From the NCBI RefSeq assembly GCF_004027225.2, contig NC_044277.2, positions 29,588,995 through 29,652,994 of the forward strand: a stretch of 64,000 nt of DNA, given 5' to 3'. The notes under the pieces are model-generated. The model searched no databases and had not been told where the DNA came from. It saw only the letters and a list, made by a program, of their open reading frames with translations. Of the stretch, positions 10,826 to 23,240 are shown in pieces. Made by a program: the position numbers and the translations under genes. Each line of letters starts with the position of its first letter. The stretch's first letter is position 1. The stretch is from Strigops habroptila (taxonomy: Eukaryota > Chordata > Aves > Psittaciformes > Psittacidae).

Positions 10826-12121
10826 CTTCAATGGCAGGGCTGGCTGAGAGCCACAGGGGTCCAAGACTGGGAATTCCCATGGTCTGCCCCCAGGGACAAA
10901 GCTGAAGGAGTGACGCATCAGGTTTCCGGGTAGAAAAATCCCTGCTTTGCTTTTTTATTTTATATTTTCTTAACAGCATCAGTATCATCATAATGTGCTA
11001 GCCAGAGAGTCTGACTTGAAGCATTTTTTAAGCAAAGAGGGATCAATAATGAAATTAGTCTTTAGCTTTTGTTTTGGATTATATTTTCTAATGCAAAATA
11101 AAAAAAAAAAAAAGGGTTCAATATCCCTTCTTATTGCCAGGTGCTTTGCTAGGAAGTGCAGCCTTCCCTCCATACTGTTTTCATTGCCTTGTGTGAGATA
11201 GAAGCCCAGTCTGTACCAAGCAGTTGCTGAGAAAGCTGAGATTCAGTTTTATATAATGAAATAGTTTTTATACCAGAGCCTACTAGGAAACAGCCTGTTC
11301 AGCTCTGCTATCTGCATTGCATTTACTTTTATAACCCAAAACTCCCATCGGAAAGGAGACATTTATGAGATTGTACATGACACATCCCAAACAAGGTTCC
11401 TTTAACAACTGTGTCTGACTGACTGAAAAAGGCTAGAGAAGACTTTGCCAGGGGCTAGTGCCACCTCAGATTTAAGTTTCTGGCGAGAGCGTCTGCTCCT
11501 CACTCGTTTGTACTAGAAGAACTGTTGCAACAGTGCTGTTAATCCTATGGGACAGTGAGAGATGATGAAGACAAATTTGTGTACCAGACTTGTACCCAGC
11601 ATCTAGCCCCACTTTGTTCCAAAACTGCAGAAGTTGCAGAATTAAGTGTATTCCAGGGACTAGGTAGGGCACAGAGGGGAAGTTGAGACCCCTTTTATGT
11701 TGAAGCCTGACTCTAAAGAGAAATTTTTTATTAATAAGCCTCTTTCTCCCTATCCCAGGGCTTTTGAGTCTCAGGACTATTACATTTGCTCCCCCAAAGT
11801 TCAGTGATATTTGCAGTGTCCTGTGTAGGTGTGGCACTACATTCTGGGTAGGGAGTCGGGAATTAGAAAGTTGAGAATCAAATAGCTGAGTTGCTTGGCT
11901 GATGTGTTTCAATCTGGGTTTGTTTCTTTCTCCAGGACTTTCGCAGCAGTTCCTGGATTCAAAGCACAGCTGCTCTTGACTTTCTGGAAGCCACAGAGGG
12001 TGAGTACTTTTTCACATCAGCCTGAGTTACTTCCCATGTCAGAGTTCCAGGCAGTGGGGAGCACAGGGAACATTTGGAAAGCCTTTTCCTAGTCTCCTAC
12101 AGCATTTAAGCAAACGGAAGC

Positions 12122-12145
12122 AAAAAAAAAAAAAAAAAAAAAAAA
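12122..12145 (+). repeat. Poly(A) tract, 24 bases
   Basis: Uninterrupted run of 24 A. The upstream sequence does not look like a processed gene copy, and avian CR1 elements do not end in poly(A). It is most simply a mononucleotide repeat. Confidence 0.9.
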
Positions 12146-14659
12146 TGGAATCCAGTTTCCACAGTACCTTTCAGTACCCTTAACTATAAGACTATTTGAC
12201 ACTCCAAAGTCTAATGCATTCAACTATTTCAACAACAATTAGACCCCTTCACTACTCCCTGATGAAAGAAAACCCAGACAGCGGTTGGACTTAGGCAAAA
12301 TTTATAGTTCTCTTAGATGTGTTTTTGTGTGTTTGACTTCACAAGTCAGCATTGTATTTTTAACACAGTCTTTTGTGTATAATGTACTAAGTCTAAAATA
12401 AATTATTTAAAGTCACAGCTCCCCTTATGATGTCTCAGATCATCATGTGTATGGTTCATCAGTAGGGCTGAAGGTCTTGGATTTGCTACTTAGAGCACAT
12501 CAATTGGGAGAGATAATTGGTGACACATGTAGGTTTTCTTCATGTGGACCAGATCTGGAGAAGAGTGGGTTTAAAGGCAGAAAAAGTATCCATTTGAGGA
12601 GCTCTGCGTGGGGGTGATGGTGGGGGATGCACTGCTGAAGGATCTGTTGAGATAGCAGAGATAACCAGTGTGGTGCTGGGCTATAGTAGGGATGTGGGGA
12701 GGTGCAAGCTGGCATCCCAGAGGAAAATCTTGCAGTGACAAAAATGTTTAGGAGGTGAAAATTGGCAGTTAGAGTGCAGCCTCAGGAGGAGTAAAGACAT
12801 GAAAGGAAGCTGTTTGGGGCTGTGGAAAGAGGTTAGGGTTGAGGAAAGGCTAGTGTGTGAAGGGAGAGGATACTCCCCTCAATCCTCCTCATTTGCCAGA
12901 AGTGTCACAGTGGTTACCAACCCTGACTCATTGGTAACTTGGACACAAGAGGCAGGATCGCCATCAGCTGGGCTGTACCTTTATGCTGACTGAAGTTGCC
13001 TCTATTCATGAAATGAACGTAATTACCTGGATGAGAAGCTGGCAAGAAAACATTGCTCCTTTTGCTCAAGATGGCCCAGAACCTGAATTGCTACAGACAC
13101 AGCTGTGCTCTTGCAGGCTTCCCTGAGCACAAGCAGTACCATAGTAGCATATTTTTCCCCTGACTAATAGCTTATTTCCCTTCTGTTGCCTCTAGTTCTA
13201 CTGCCTGATACCAGGGACACTCACAAATGTGTAGCACTAAATAAACAACTAGATGCTTCAGCAAAGCATTTGTGCCTACACATGGCTCAGTTGCTTCAAA
13301 TGGCCAATCTGTACCTTGGAGTGGTGGCAAGAACCTGTTTAAGAAATGAACATGGAGCTCTTATAACCTTGGGCAAGTTGTCTCCTCATGATGATGTAAG
13401 TCAAAAAATGTAATTTGGGCAGGAGATTTGTTTAGGAATCTTTTGTAAGAAGAGAAAGACTAAATCTCCTTAGAGCGGGTAGGAAAACTTTTCTGAAGGA
13501 CATAAAAAATACGTCAGTTATGCCTCTTCTTAAGGAGTGAAGAGAAAACACATTACAGAGTAGTGTGTCTGCAACAATTTTGCTTTGTGCTCTGGCTGTC
13601 ACAAGACAGAGGAGGAAAGCTGAGAGGCAGCAGAGCAATTGCTGTTTTCAGTGGTGTGGCCCTTGGGAGCAAAAGGAGCGCTGTTTGGGGCGGGGGTGTT
13701 GGCTGCACAATAGCGATGGAGCTGTTTGGGAAACATTTTCATACTATTTTATGAGAGAGAGAAAATAGGCGTCTATAGAAATAACTTTTACAACTTTGTT
13801 CATTTAAAAGAGAATGAGAGTACAATGAGGGTGCTTTGTTCAGCAGAGGACTTCATAGTATGTATTGTGTCCTGAGGTCTTTGTGACTTTCTGCTGGTTG
13901 GGGTGCAGTAGGCTGACTCTCCTTGGTGTTCCTTCATCTCCCTCTAAGGCCAGCAACTGTATCTGGGCTCAGTTCTAACATGTATGGCACAAGGAAAAGA
14001 GGATTTCCTTAAAAACCCAAAACAAAGCAAAAAACCTGTGCAGAGGCTTGGCACCATGGGTTAATAATTAAAAGCTTCACCATGTTGTCTTCATGGGGAT
14101 GAGATCACTGTTGCAGTCCAAGAGCGCTGTTTCTTTCTGAGACCTGTGGGAACAAGTGTAACATGGTCATAAGTAATAATTTCAGTGCCACTGAGCACTG
14201 AGAGATCCCTTAGAGAAAATGATCTAGTGTCAGAAAATATCTTTCTGCTCTGGAGCTGTATTGGCATCTCTGTGGAGCGAGAGCATTACACTCCTGCAAA
14301 TGCCTATTCCAGGTGAGAGGTTCATGTTCTGGTGAAGTAGTCACTGTTAATAGGTTTGAATTAACTGTTCTTAAAAAATGAGAAAATAGTACTGGGAAGC
14401 TTAGTCTGAAAAGTGAAATGTGATGGGCATACTGAACTGTCAGAGTCCCACAGGCTCATATACAAGCAAACCTAAAAAGTAACAGCAGTTGCAGGCATCA
14501 CTGCAAATCATCCCTCCTGGCCTCTGAACTTCCTCCTGTAATTCCAGAGACAACCCAACCTGTGCATCACATGCAAGGGATGGCACAGTGTGACCTTAAT
14601 GACGTGCACACCACTAAGGTGTCCAGATGAGCAGGGAAGGATCAGTGTTAACAATTTTT

Positions 14660-14700
14660 GTTTCTAACATATGCTTCTAACATATGTTTCTAACATATTC
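14660..14700. repeat. Three copies of a 12-14 base TTCTAACATAT unit
   Basis: The unit TTCTAACATATG occurs three times in succession, with 1-2 base spacers and a changed last base in copy three. It is a short local tandem array. Confidence 0.75.
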
Positions 14701-17700
14701 TGCTATTGTTGAAGGAGTCAGATACAATTCAAACCACGTACACTGCTGGTATCAGAAACAAACCAGGTCACTTTGACTTTTAGGAGGCAGTGACGCCTTG
14801 ACCAGAGAGGAAACCTGATGGTAAAGGACAGTGGTGCTGGCTAGAGGATTTGCATCAGCAATGCCTCTCATGTCACTGAAGCTCCAGAAAGTAAGCCCAG
14901 CTTCTGAGAGGGAATGTTTGCCATCTACTTCCCTCTGTTGACCGAGTTACTGAAGTACACTAAGCTTTGGTAAACTGAAGGCAAAACTCACGGACAATAA
15001 AATGGGGTCAAAAGGCAGACAATAGGCCAGATTTCTGGCATTTATGAGCTGGTGGAGCTTTGCTCAAAATATTGCAATGGCTGAGGATTGGCCCACTTTG
15101 CTCTTAGTGTAAGCAGCCCCCTTTATATAAGACCATGCTCTCAGAAAGAAAAGACATGACTTATGCGTACACACTTTTGCAGGTGCTTCATCTTTTTTTA
15201 TGTCTAAAAAATAACACTTTTCTTTCATCAGGCTGTCAGTCATTGCTGGCCATTGGCATAAAATCAAGGAGGAAAATGAAGCAGAACTACAGTTTTCTTG
15301 TTCCAAAGCTGTTTTTAAAACAACAGCTTTGTATTAGTCACCAAATGCGGGCAGTGGTTCAGGAGAGCTTTCCGAGAGTATTGGTTTCTGTCACTGAAGT
15401 GTTGGTAAACTCACACTGGCTGGGAGGTTCAGTTTCCAGCCCTTCATGAAGTGCTATGGAAATGTAATATGCATGATAGAGAGATACCTTTATTAAACCC
15501 TAACTGCTCATTTGCACTGGAGTCAAACAGCATAAAATCTATCATCCTGCCCTGCTCTGCCTTGACCACAGAGTATACATTTCCCTCTTCTGAGCAGGGA
15601 GAAATGGCAGCAGTGACTCATGTTTGACACTTACGTCATTTGACATGAAAACCATTTCCACTGGAGACTTGCAAGACCCTGGCTTGCAGTTTCTTTTGTT
15701 TTCTCACTACTTCTCTGGCATCCTCCTACGTGACATTGTGTTCGAAAATGCTAAAAGGGATGCTCAGTCAACATAATATGCACTTGATTTATTTTCTGCT
15801 GACAGAAGAGTTTTACTCAAAGGGGCTTCAGCTCTCTATAAAGCACTCCTCAGATTTGAACAGATTTATGTTTGCGCTGGTTGCCTGAGCCATGCTGCAA
15901 AACAGCATATCTATGCTCAGAAATAGACTTCACCCATGACAAAGGCACCTTTATGGCCTTGACACAATCCCTCCTCTGGGCGCAGAGGTAGCTTTGAGGT
16001 GTCTCCTGAATTTGTTGAAAGAGCACCATCAGCTCTGTGTTATCTTTTGAGAAGTGAGCTAAAGTGTCCCATCACCTGCTGGACACTGTCGCAGCTCACG
16101 CTGTGCTGAGGTGCTACTGCCTGGGAGAGATCTTAGAAATACTGTGGATCTCTTTAAGAGAGTAAATCTCTTAAAGCTTCTTGGCAACAAGATGTGATCA
16201 TCTGCCCATATACAGAATATATTGGCTAGCCACCACATGGTAGTTGTCAAAAATAGCCATGGGATCTCCTGAATGTGCCAAGAAATGCTGCAGCTCTTTC
16301 TTGGTGGCCTTTGATCAGAGGCACAAGCTCATGATTTACTTGGCTCTGTTCAGTAGATACATGTATTATGACTCTGGTTTTAGCTGTCACCACCAGGCAT
16401 CATTTGTTGTTGTCTTGGGGCCTGCTCTGGTACATACAAGTACCAGTGGATTTGCTCAAAGGTCAGTCATTTTTTAACACTGCAATGAAACGGTTTCTTC
16501 CCTTGTTTGGCTCCTACATGGTTCTGTGATCACTTGGGGTATCCTGCTAGAATCCTAAATAATCCTAGATGATGTGGGATCACTACTGAGCTCTCCTACT
16601 TCTAGCAGTTTCTTCTGGTTCCCTTAAATGTTCTGGGTGATGGACTACTGGGTGTTTGCCCAAACCCAGGTATCATTAATCAAGTGAGCATAAACATTCT
16701 ATTATTTACCTCTCTCTCAAAAAGAGCTGATAAAGAAACTTCTTTTTGGGGTGGATTAAAATATATATATAAGTAATCTTTTCAGTCATCTTCACAGATG
16801 CCTAACTACAACTTATACAACATGTCTTTTACTTCAGGTTTAGCACTTTACATGATGTGAGAATTAGATAGAATGCACAGAGCCATTGCCTGACTTTCTA
16901 CTTTAAGGATGTGTTGATTTGTAACTGGGAGTTATGGTAAAGCAGGCAAGCTCTTTCATGCATTTCTTTTTGCTGTAAACATGAGACCTGCAGTGCTTGC
17001 ATCCAGTACGCAAGGACTTACTCTTAATAAGCGCCACTGCTTAGGTGCTTTGTTGAGAGGTAGAGTACCAAACCTACTATTCCGATGGCTTCATTAATAG
17101 CACAAGGACTGAAAAACTCATGAGAGCTCTGGCAAGCGGGAAGGTAGCTCACCCAGAAAGTTCATCTGTGTTAGAGGATGGAGACATGCAGCTCCTGAGC
17201 TGTGTCCCACATGGAGCCACAGGTACTTAACCAGGTAGCTTTTTCTTTCTTGGTAGGAAGCCAAAGACAGTATTTCATTTGCTGATACTGCTTTTTTTCA
17301 GTTTGAAGTCAGATACAGGTACTGTTTGGATACATGTGAGGAACGAAAGAATGATTGCCACAGTTTCAGATCAACAGCAGTGCACTTTCCATTTTAGGGA
17401 AAATTATGCCATGGTATCCAGGTAAAAAAAACGATGTTGTCTGAAGTGCCATAGTGTGTGCCTTTCCTTATTTACTCGAGTTACTCTAAATGTTTTCTTT
17501 TTACAATGGCTCAGCTTTTCAACTGTGAGATTTTGAATGACCTATTTGGAGCCTGATTCAACATTTACTGACACTGTGGAACAAATTTCTGATGGTATTA
17601 GTGAATATTCAGATCAGATCCTTTATTAGTCATGCAAAGGTCAAATGAACAACCACACTTCTTAAGTCTTATTTTGTCCTTTTCGATGAAGTTTACAGTT

Positions 17701-18007
17701 CATTTTTAATTGTGTGTTTTTATGAAGTGTGATCAAAATGAAAAGATTTAAATCTATAACTGAAGAGATTTTACTTTGAGGATGTATTTATTGTGACTGT
17801 TATATGACCATTGGTTTTTCTTCAGAATTATAAAAACTGAGATAATGTTTCAACACCAAAAATTCATTCAGTATTCTCTCAGGGATGAAAACATGAATGA
17901 TCAAAACTAGTTAAATGCTGACATAATGGAAAACATTTGCAGCACTTACTAGTGATATCCAGTTAAAGAATTCCATATCAGTTCAGAATGCCATAGCCAT
18001 TTCATTA

Positions 18008-18281
18008 TAGAATAGCATAGACCAGAACAGAACAGCACAGAACAGAATAGAATAATATTTCAGATGGAAGGGATTTACAACAACTGCCTCATCCATCTGC
18101 CTGACCAATTCAGGGTTTACCAAGGTGAAGCCCGTTTTTAAGGGCATTGTCCGAATGCCTCTTAAACACTGGCAGGCTTGGGACATTGACCACCTCTCTA
18201 CGAAGCGTGTTCCAGTGTTTGGCCACCCTCTTGGAAAAGAAATGCTGCCTAATGTCCAGTCTAAACCTCTCCTGTGATCCA
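18008..18281 (-). mobile_element. CR1 LINE 3' fragment, - strand
   Basis: The left end is a degenerate AGAATAG-type tail. After it come phrases of the inverted CR1 3' region: GATGGAAGGGATTTAC, then CTGCCTGACCA, CCTCTTAAACACTGGCAGG, GACCACCTCTCTACGAAGC, CAGTGTTTGGCCACCCTC and AATGCTGCCTAATGTCCAG. This is the usual text of the CR1 reverse-transcriptase C-terminus and 3' end read backwards. It is 5'-truncated and not functional. Confidence 0.85.
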
Positions 18282-18285
18282 TTCT

Positions 18286-20689
18286 TTTTTAAGAACCCAT
18301 GAAAATGGCCGTAGTTTCAATAAATCAGTAAATCTGATAGATAGTGATTAATGCGAAGGAAACTTCTCCTTAAGTAATTTTGCAGATCTGCACCTGGTTT
18401 TCGAGAGGCAAGGTTAATTCTTTACAAAGTAAAACACTTCAGTTTGACAACAGGTATTGGATTCTGTGCAGTTCCTTATGTGTGACTTAGACAGGTTTCT
18501 ACAGGGTAAGCATTGCGCTGTTTCAAGAAGCGCACATGAATTGATGAGGTCCAAAGACCCAAAATGATGTGTTACCTTGTTATTTATGTTGCTTTATCCC
18601 CTTGTGCAAATGCCAAAGAATGACCTGCATTTGCTATGAAATACTTTTACCGGAACTTGTGAATATTATGTTATCGTATGATGGACAAAATATGTAAGAT
18701 GGGGTAAACCAGACATATTTTAGAAACTGTCTGCCACCTTCTTTACATGTTTTTCTCTACCATGGCCTCCGAGACTTCTTTTGCCAGCAAATATTAAGCA
18801 GTTCGTAGTAAGGGGGGTTGTGTCCTTCCTAAGATGTTCAGTAACACTGAGAGACTGTTGTACTAAATGAAGCTCAGTGCCATGCACAGGCTTACTCAGA
18901 GGATCGATAGCTTGTAAGGGTACCTAAAGCAGTTGTCTGAGGGACTTGAGCCATGAGAGAGGCCCATTTAACTAAGGTAGGTAGCATGTTAGTTGTCCAA
19001 AGTGAGAGTGAGAAGACAAAATTAGAGAAGCTTTAATTCCTGCTTTGAGTTGCCTTGAATTTAATACTATTTAAAGGAACAGTGTCTGGACATCCAGCAA
19101 CATTCCAAATGCAGCTTAAAATCTGTTAGTGGTGTCTGGCTAGCAGCAGCTACCTGAATGCAGGACATTTTTACCTGAACACACATCTATCTGGCCTGCT
19201 GTTTGCAGGAGGGGCCATTCTGTGTCTTGCAAGTTGTCTCCAGTTCATAAGGAGGCTGTTTCTGTGCAGCACTATGGACTGCATGAAGAACTCTGCTTGC
19301 TGGTCCCTTGTCAGAGGTGGGTTTTTTCTTTTCTGCAGCTTTTTTCATAGTTATGTGAAAATAATTTTATGATTCCATATGGAGCTGTTAATGATTGATA
19401 GTTTGTATTACTTTAGGGGCATATCATACGCAAAGCCTATGATGACACGTAGTTAATGGTTTCTCCAGTAGCAGGCTGATTGCTATCTTTGCTATTGAAA
19501 GTGCCACATTTGTATGTTCCTAGTGGACTTGTTCCTTAGATTTAAATTTAATAAAATATCTGTTGTTACTGACATGGTTACTGCTGTTGATCTGTAGCAG
19601 CTACCTCACGCAACGCAATGAATACCAAGAATATTCATAGTATCACCCACATACCCACTGGCTTTTGACTTCCTAAAGCCTGTTGCTTCATCAATGCGGT
19701 TTACCTCCATCTCCAGGCATTTTCTCAGATGTAAGCGTCAAGATGGTAAGATTCATGAGTCTTTCCTAATTCTGAGAAAACTGTGGAGTTATTGATTCTT
19801 CTCTAGGCATTTTGATATATCAAATTTATAGTCTTTCTTTAAGACCAGCTGCTGAGTAAAACTGCAACTGCTCTAGCAACTTGCAGCTGTATTTTCAGCC
19901 AACCCTTGTCTGGCCAAGTGTAATGGAGATCATTTCATACTTAACTTCTGTTTGCTTTCTTTTAAGACCAGTGTAAACACAGTGGTCATTTGGAGAACAA
20001 CAGTGTCTTCATAGTGATGCAAAGATGCAAAAGCATGTTTTAAGACTTTTTCTTAGTGAGATAATATGCATTGTGCAAAAGCTTTTCTGTGCTTTCAGTC
20101 AACTGTAGCTTCTACTAAAAGGGTAGCGGAAAGAAAATAAGTAGTTGTTAACACTAAAATAACAAATAGATCACTGAGCAGAATAAGGCGAAAGATCGTG
20201 TTTTCCGATGTTACACAAACCAAGAAAGATTAAGTTTATGGGTATAGCCATGGCAGGATTCAGTATCAGAGTATTTGTGTTTGATTTCCACTACAGGGAT
20301 AGAAAACTAGATACTACATTTCGCGAAAATCGATATACTGTTTAGAAACATTGTGTGTTCAACACCTGTTTTTATTTACACTCCAGAGCTGTACATCATC
20401 CCATGCTGGGCATAGGACTATAGAGCTACAAAATGCATATATAGAGCTCTTTAGCAAGCTGGAATACTTATTTCTTGGTTTTGTCCTGTCTTTAAGTCCT
20501 TTGGAAGCTAGTCTGACAATGTGCTGGGAAAAAGGTGAGATACAGCCTACACTTGTGTACTTTATTTCCCTAGGAAGTAGTTATCTTCAATTTAGAAACC
20601 TCTTGCCATTCACTCTGCCTGGAGAATCCATAGAAGAATACAGGTAAAATATTTATTTTTAATTTTTATCTAAATTTATTTTATTTTCC
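18286..20689. other. Intergenic sequence, nothing recognised
   Basis: AT-rich intergenic DNA between a CR1 fragment and an LTR fragment. No frame of note, no repeat family recognised and no exon-like block. Confidence 0.5.
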
Positions 20690-20831
20690 ATTGCTGTACT
20701 ATTAAACTGTCTTTATCTCAGCCCACAAATTTTACTTTTCCTCCCCCAATTCTCTCACCCATCCCACTGGGGTGTGTGTGGAGTGAGTGATCACCTGCAG
20801 GTTTAGCTACCTGCTGGATTAAACCATAACA
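20690..20831 (+). mobile_element. LTR fragment of an avian endogenous retrovirus (3' end)
   Basis: An ATTAAACTGTCTTTATCTCA block is followed by CCCATCCCACTGGGG, GAGTGAGTGA and a TTAAACCATAACA end. This resembles the R-U5 end of a common avian ERV LTR family, where ATTAAA serves as the LTR poly(A) signal and the element ends in CA. Only the 3' part of one LTR is recognised. No gag, pol or env sequence follows, so it looks like a solo or truncated LTR. The family assignment is from memory. Confidence 0.5.
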
Positions 20832-21847
20832 CCCATACGTAGATCTCCTTCCCCCAAGACCCCTCCTGAGGTCCCAGAGATGAGGGGAACTCAAAGCAGA
20901 AGCAGCACCTCCAACTTCGCCCTTCTTGTCCTCCAGCACAGCTGCTGCTGCCAATTTTCTGCTGTTTTCCAGTGGCAGCCAGCAGCTTCCTCTTTCTCTG
21001 CAGTTCCCAGGGGATGTCTTCTTTCCCTACAGCTCTGCTGCCGGTTGTGTGCATGGGCAGGCACCCAAGCTGACACACCAGGCTGGGCCGAGTCAGGCTC
21101 CCTCCAGCATTGGCAGGGTGTCTTAGGAGCATGGCACAAGGAAAGCTGGGCTTGCCCTTCATGGGGATGTCTAAAGGTCTGACAGCAAGTGTTAATTCAG
21201 GTGCAGGCTCTTTTCTTGTGAGTAAGCACCTGTGCTCCTTCCAGACCTGTCCCTGAAGGCAGAAAATGTGTATTTATCCAGTGCTGGATCCAGGTGGTCC
21301 AATGGAGTGCTTCCATCCTGCACTCAGGAGCGGTGGTCCAGACTTGCTAGGAGTAGGAACCGTTCCCTAAACTCCAGACTAATGGAACAGCTAATTTTAA
21401 CTTGTTTATTCATATGGCTTCCTTACCCTTTTGCTTACATACAGTGCCTGCCCAGTGCTGTATTCTTAAGGAAATGTAGAAAAGTACAGAATTTTGCTCA
21501 AGGAAATAGTATTATCTTTTATGTTGTATATAAACCCAAATCCAGACTTCAGGGCAAATATAGAATGTCAATCTCCATGAAGCGGGATTTCAGGATAGTG
21601 CACAGCTTGACAGGCTTTTCAAAAATAAAACTTACCATCTGTAGTTGTCTGTTAAATAATCAGAGCTTGCCCTCTTCTGGTGACAAGCAGTGTACATGGA
21701 AATATTTTTCTGTAAACTGCGAACCTGTGGAAATCACTATCTAAAAGACTCCTTGGAAAATTACATGTTTTAAGAGTTAATGTTTTTAAAATGTATTTTG
21801 TTATGCTCTACTCGTTTTCCAAAGTTTGTTTAAAAGTCTGTTGCAAC
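20832..21847. other. Intergenic, GC-richer stretch then AT-rich, no gene recognised
   Basis: From 20832 to about 21230 the base composition is GC-richer and several overlapping frames of 66-119 codons are open on both strands. That pattern reflects composition rather than selection. No domain is recognisable. This part could belong to the same inserted element as the LTR fragment. The remainder is plain AT-rich DNA. Confidence 0.4.
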
Positions 21848-21947
21848 TACAGTAGCTAAAAGAAATTTAAGTTGTAGCTCGGCTGTTTCCTTCTATCTAC
21901 AGTATCTAAAAGAAATTTAAGTTGTAGCTCGGCTGTTTCCTTCTATC
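21848..21947. repeat. 50-base near-perfect tandem duplication
   Basis: Two adjacent 50-base copies (21848-21897 and 21898-21947) differ at a single position, G versus T in AGTAGCTAAA/AGTATCTAAA. The near-identity suggests a recent duplication and a possible length polymorphism. Confidence 0.92.
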
Positions 21948-22927
21948 ACACTTGCCTGGGCTGTACCTTGGATAATGCCTTTCATGTCCTCCATCTCCAG
22001 AAGCTGCCCAGGAGCATCTTTTTCTGGGACCCATTTGACCAAAGCCAACCTGTTACAGTAGGAAGACAGTTTTCAGCAGCTATTTACTGCCACCCAAAAG
22101 AAAAGGAGAGTGACATCACATTGTAAAGTTGAAGAAGGTGACTGTTTCCATAAGTAAATTGCCAATTATATACATTCCTGCAGTCTTTTTGCACATTGGA
22201 ATAGAAAAAGAAACCTCCATTAATTTCCCCAGAGGAAAAGTTAAAGCTCAGATGCTGTCAGAGCATCAGTATAACACTGGAAGTTATGAATGGCTGAAGC
22301 ACATGTGTTTTATTACACATTGGGCAAGCCCCTAACCCACAGAGAGTCCATAGCATACTCTGGTTTCTTCTGCTCACAGAGCTATGGGTTACATTTATCT
22401 ATGTACTGTAAGCTGGGTTTTAGGGTCCTCTGTCTTGTGCCCTAGTTGCAAGTATTGGGATTGAGGTGGAAAAAGTTCAGTGTTTTTGAAGGGAGACAGC
22501 TTCAAGGGTGACCATCATATCTCCTCTGCTGGGACACAAAGACTACTTTCCAAATGTGAGAACTGTTTCATGGTTCATTTATTCCCTGATCTGCTGACAG
22601 TTTTTGATGCTAGCTCTTCTTGATCTTCCCTATACTTCTGACATTGCTTTTATCATGTCCTTGATCTTTCTTTTGAGCTGGGCACTTTGTATTATCTGTT
22701 GCTTTCTAGACATGTTTGAAGTTTCAGTAATGCAGATATTCTCATAGTCATGAGAGTTTCTGATGGTGGTGTTGCAATAAATGTAATTCTGGCTACTCCT
22801 TGCTCCACACAAAAATATCAGCCCTTTTTGGTCTTATAGCTATCTGTGGTCGTGCCACTCACATTGTAGTGGAGTTAAACCTGAACATGTCTGGACTCAG
22901 GCTTCAGATTTATGAGCCACCATCTAC

Positions 22928-23233
22928 ATGACTCAGTGTAAACTGCGCAGCAGACTAAATGGGTATCTCTCAGAGGACATCCTTGCAATCCCTCGTGTAT
23001 TTAGAGATGATCCCCGTTATCAAGACTCGCCACTGCACGGCACTATTGCACCAGCATCACCGCGGCACCAGCCGAGTCATGGGAAAGACTGTCTAACGTT
23101 CTCCCTCGCAATATCCCTTCTGCCACCTCTGAAATACGCTCAGAATGGGACGTGCTGTAAGATGGAAGTAGGGCCTAGCTCTTCTTGTGCAATCTTCTTT
23201 TCTCTCTGCCAGAAACCCGATGAGAAGGCTTGA
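22928..23233 (+). other. CpG-enriched patch with a 101-codon open frame, unassigned
   Basis: About 14 CpG dinucleotides fall within roughly 310 bases, against almost none in the flanks. An ATG-to-stop frame of 101 codons spans the same interval. The predicted peptide starts MTQCKLRSRLNGYL and has no domain I recognise, no signal peptide and no membrane segment. The context (intergenic, no obvious splice partner) does not support a gene call. It may be a small regulatory island, an unrecognised repeat, or a lineage-specific exon. Confidence 0.25.
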
Positions 23234-23240
23234 TGTGACG

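Larger units (their letters stand above)
10826..18007. other. Intergenic sequence with minor low-complexity tracts only
   Basis: No gene is recognised. It includes an A-run near 11098-11113, a 24-base A-run at 12122-12145, a small ACATAT-type tandem at 14660-14700, and two short inverted repeats at 15305-15330 and 16152-16176. The longest frame (11472-11912, - strand) has no recognisable domain or codon signature. Confidence 0.5.

Noticed and set aside
11472-11912. A 146-codon - strand frame in the intergenic gap
   Set aside because: No recognisable domain, and no supporting splice or promoter signals. Length is within chance for a window of this size.
16152-16176. Short hairpin CTTTAAGAGA/TCTCTTAAAG
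   Set aside because: A ten-base AT-rich stem with a 5-base loop is too short for a microRNA precursor and such hairpins are common by chance.
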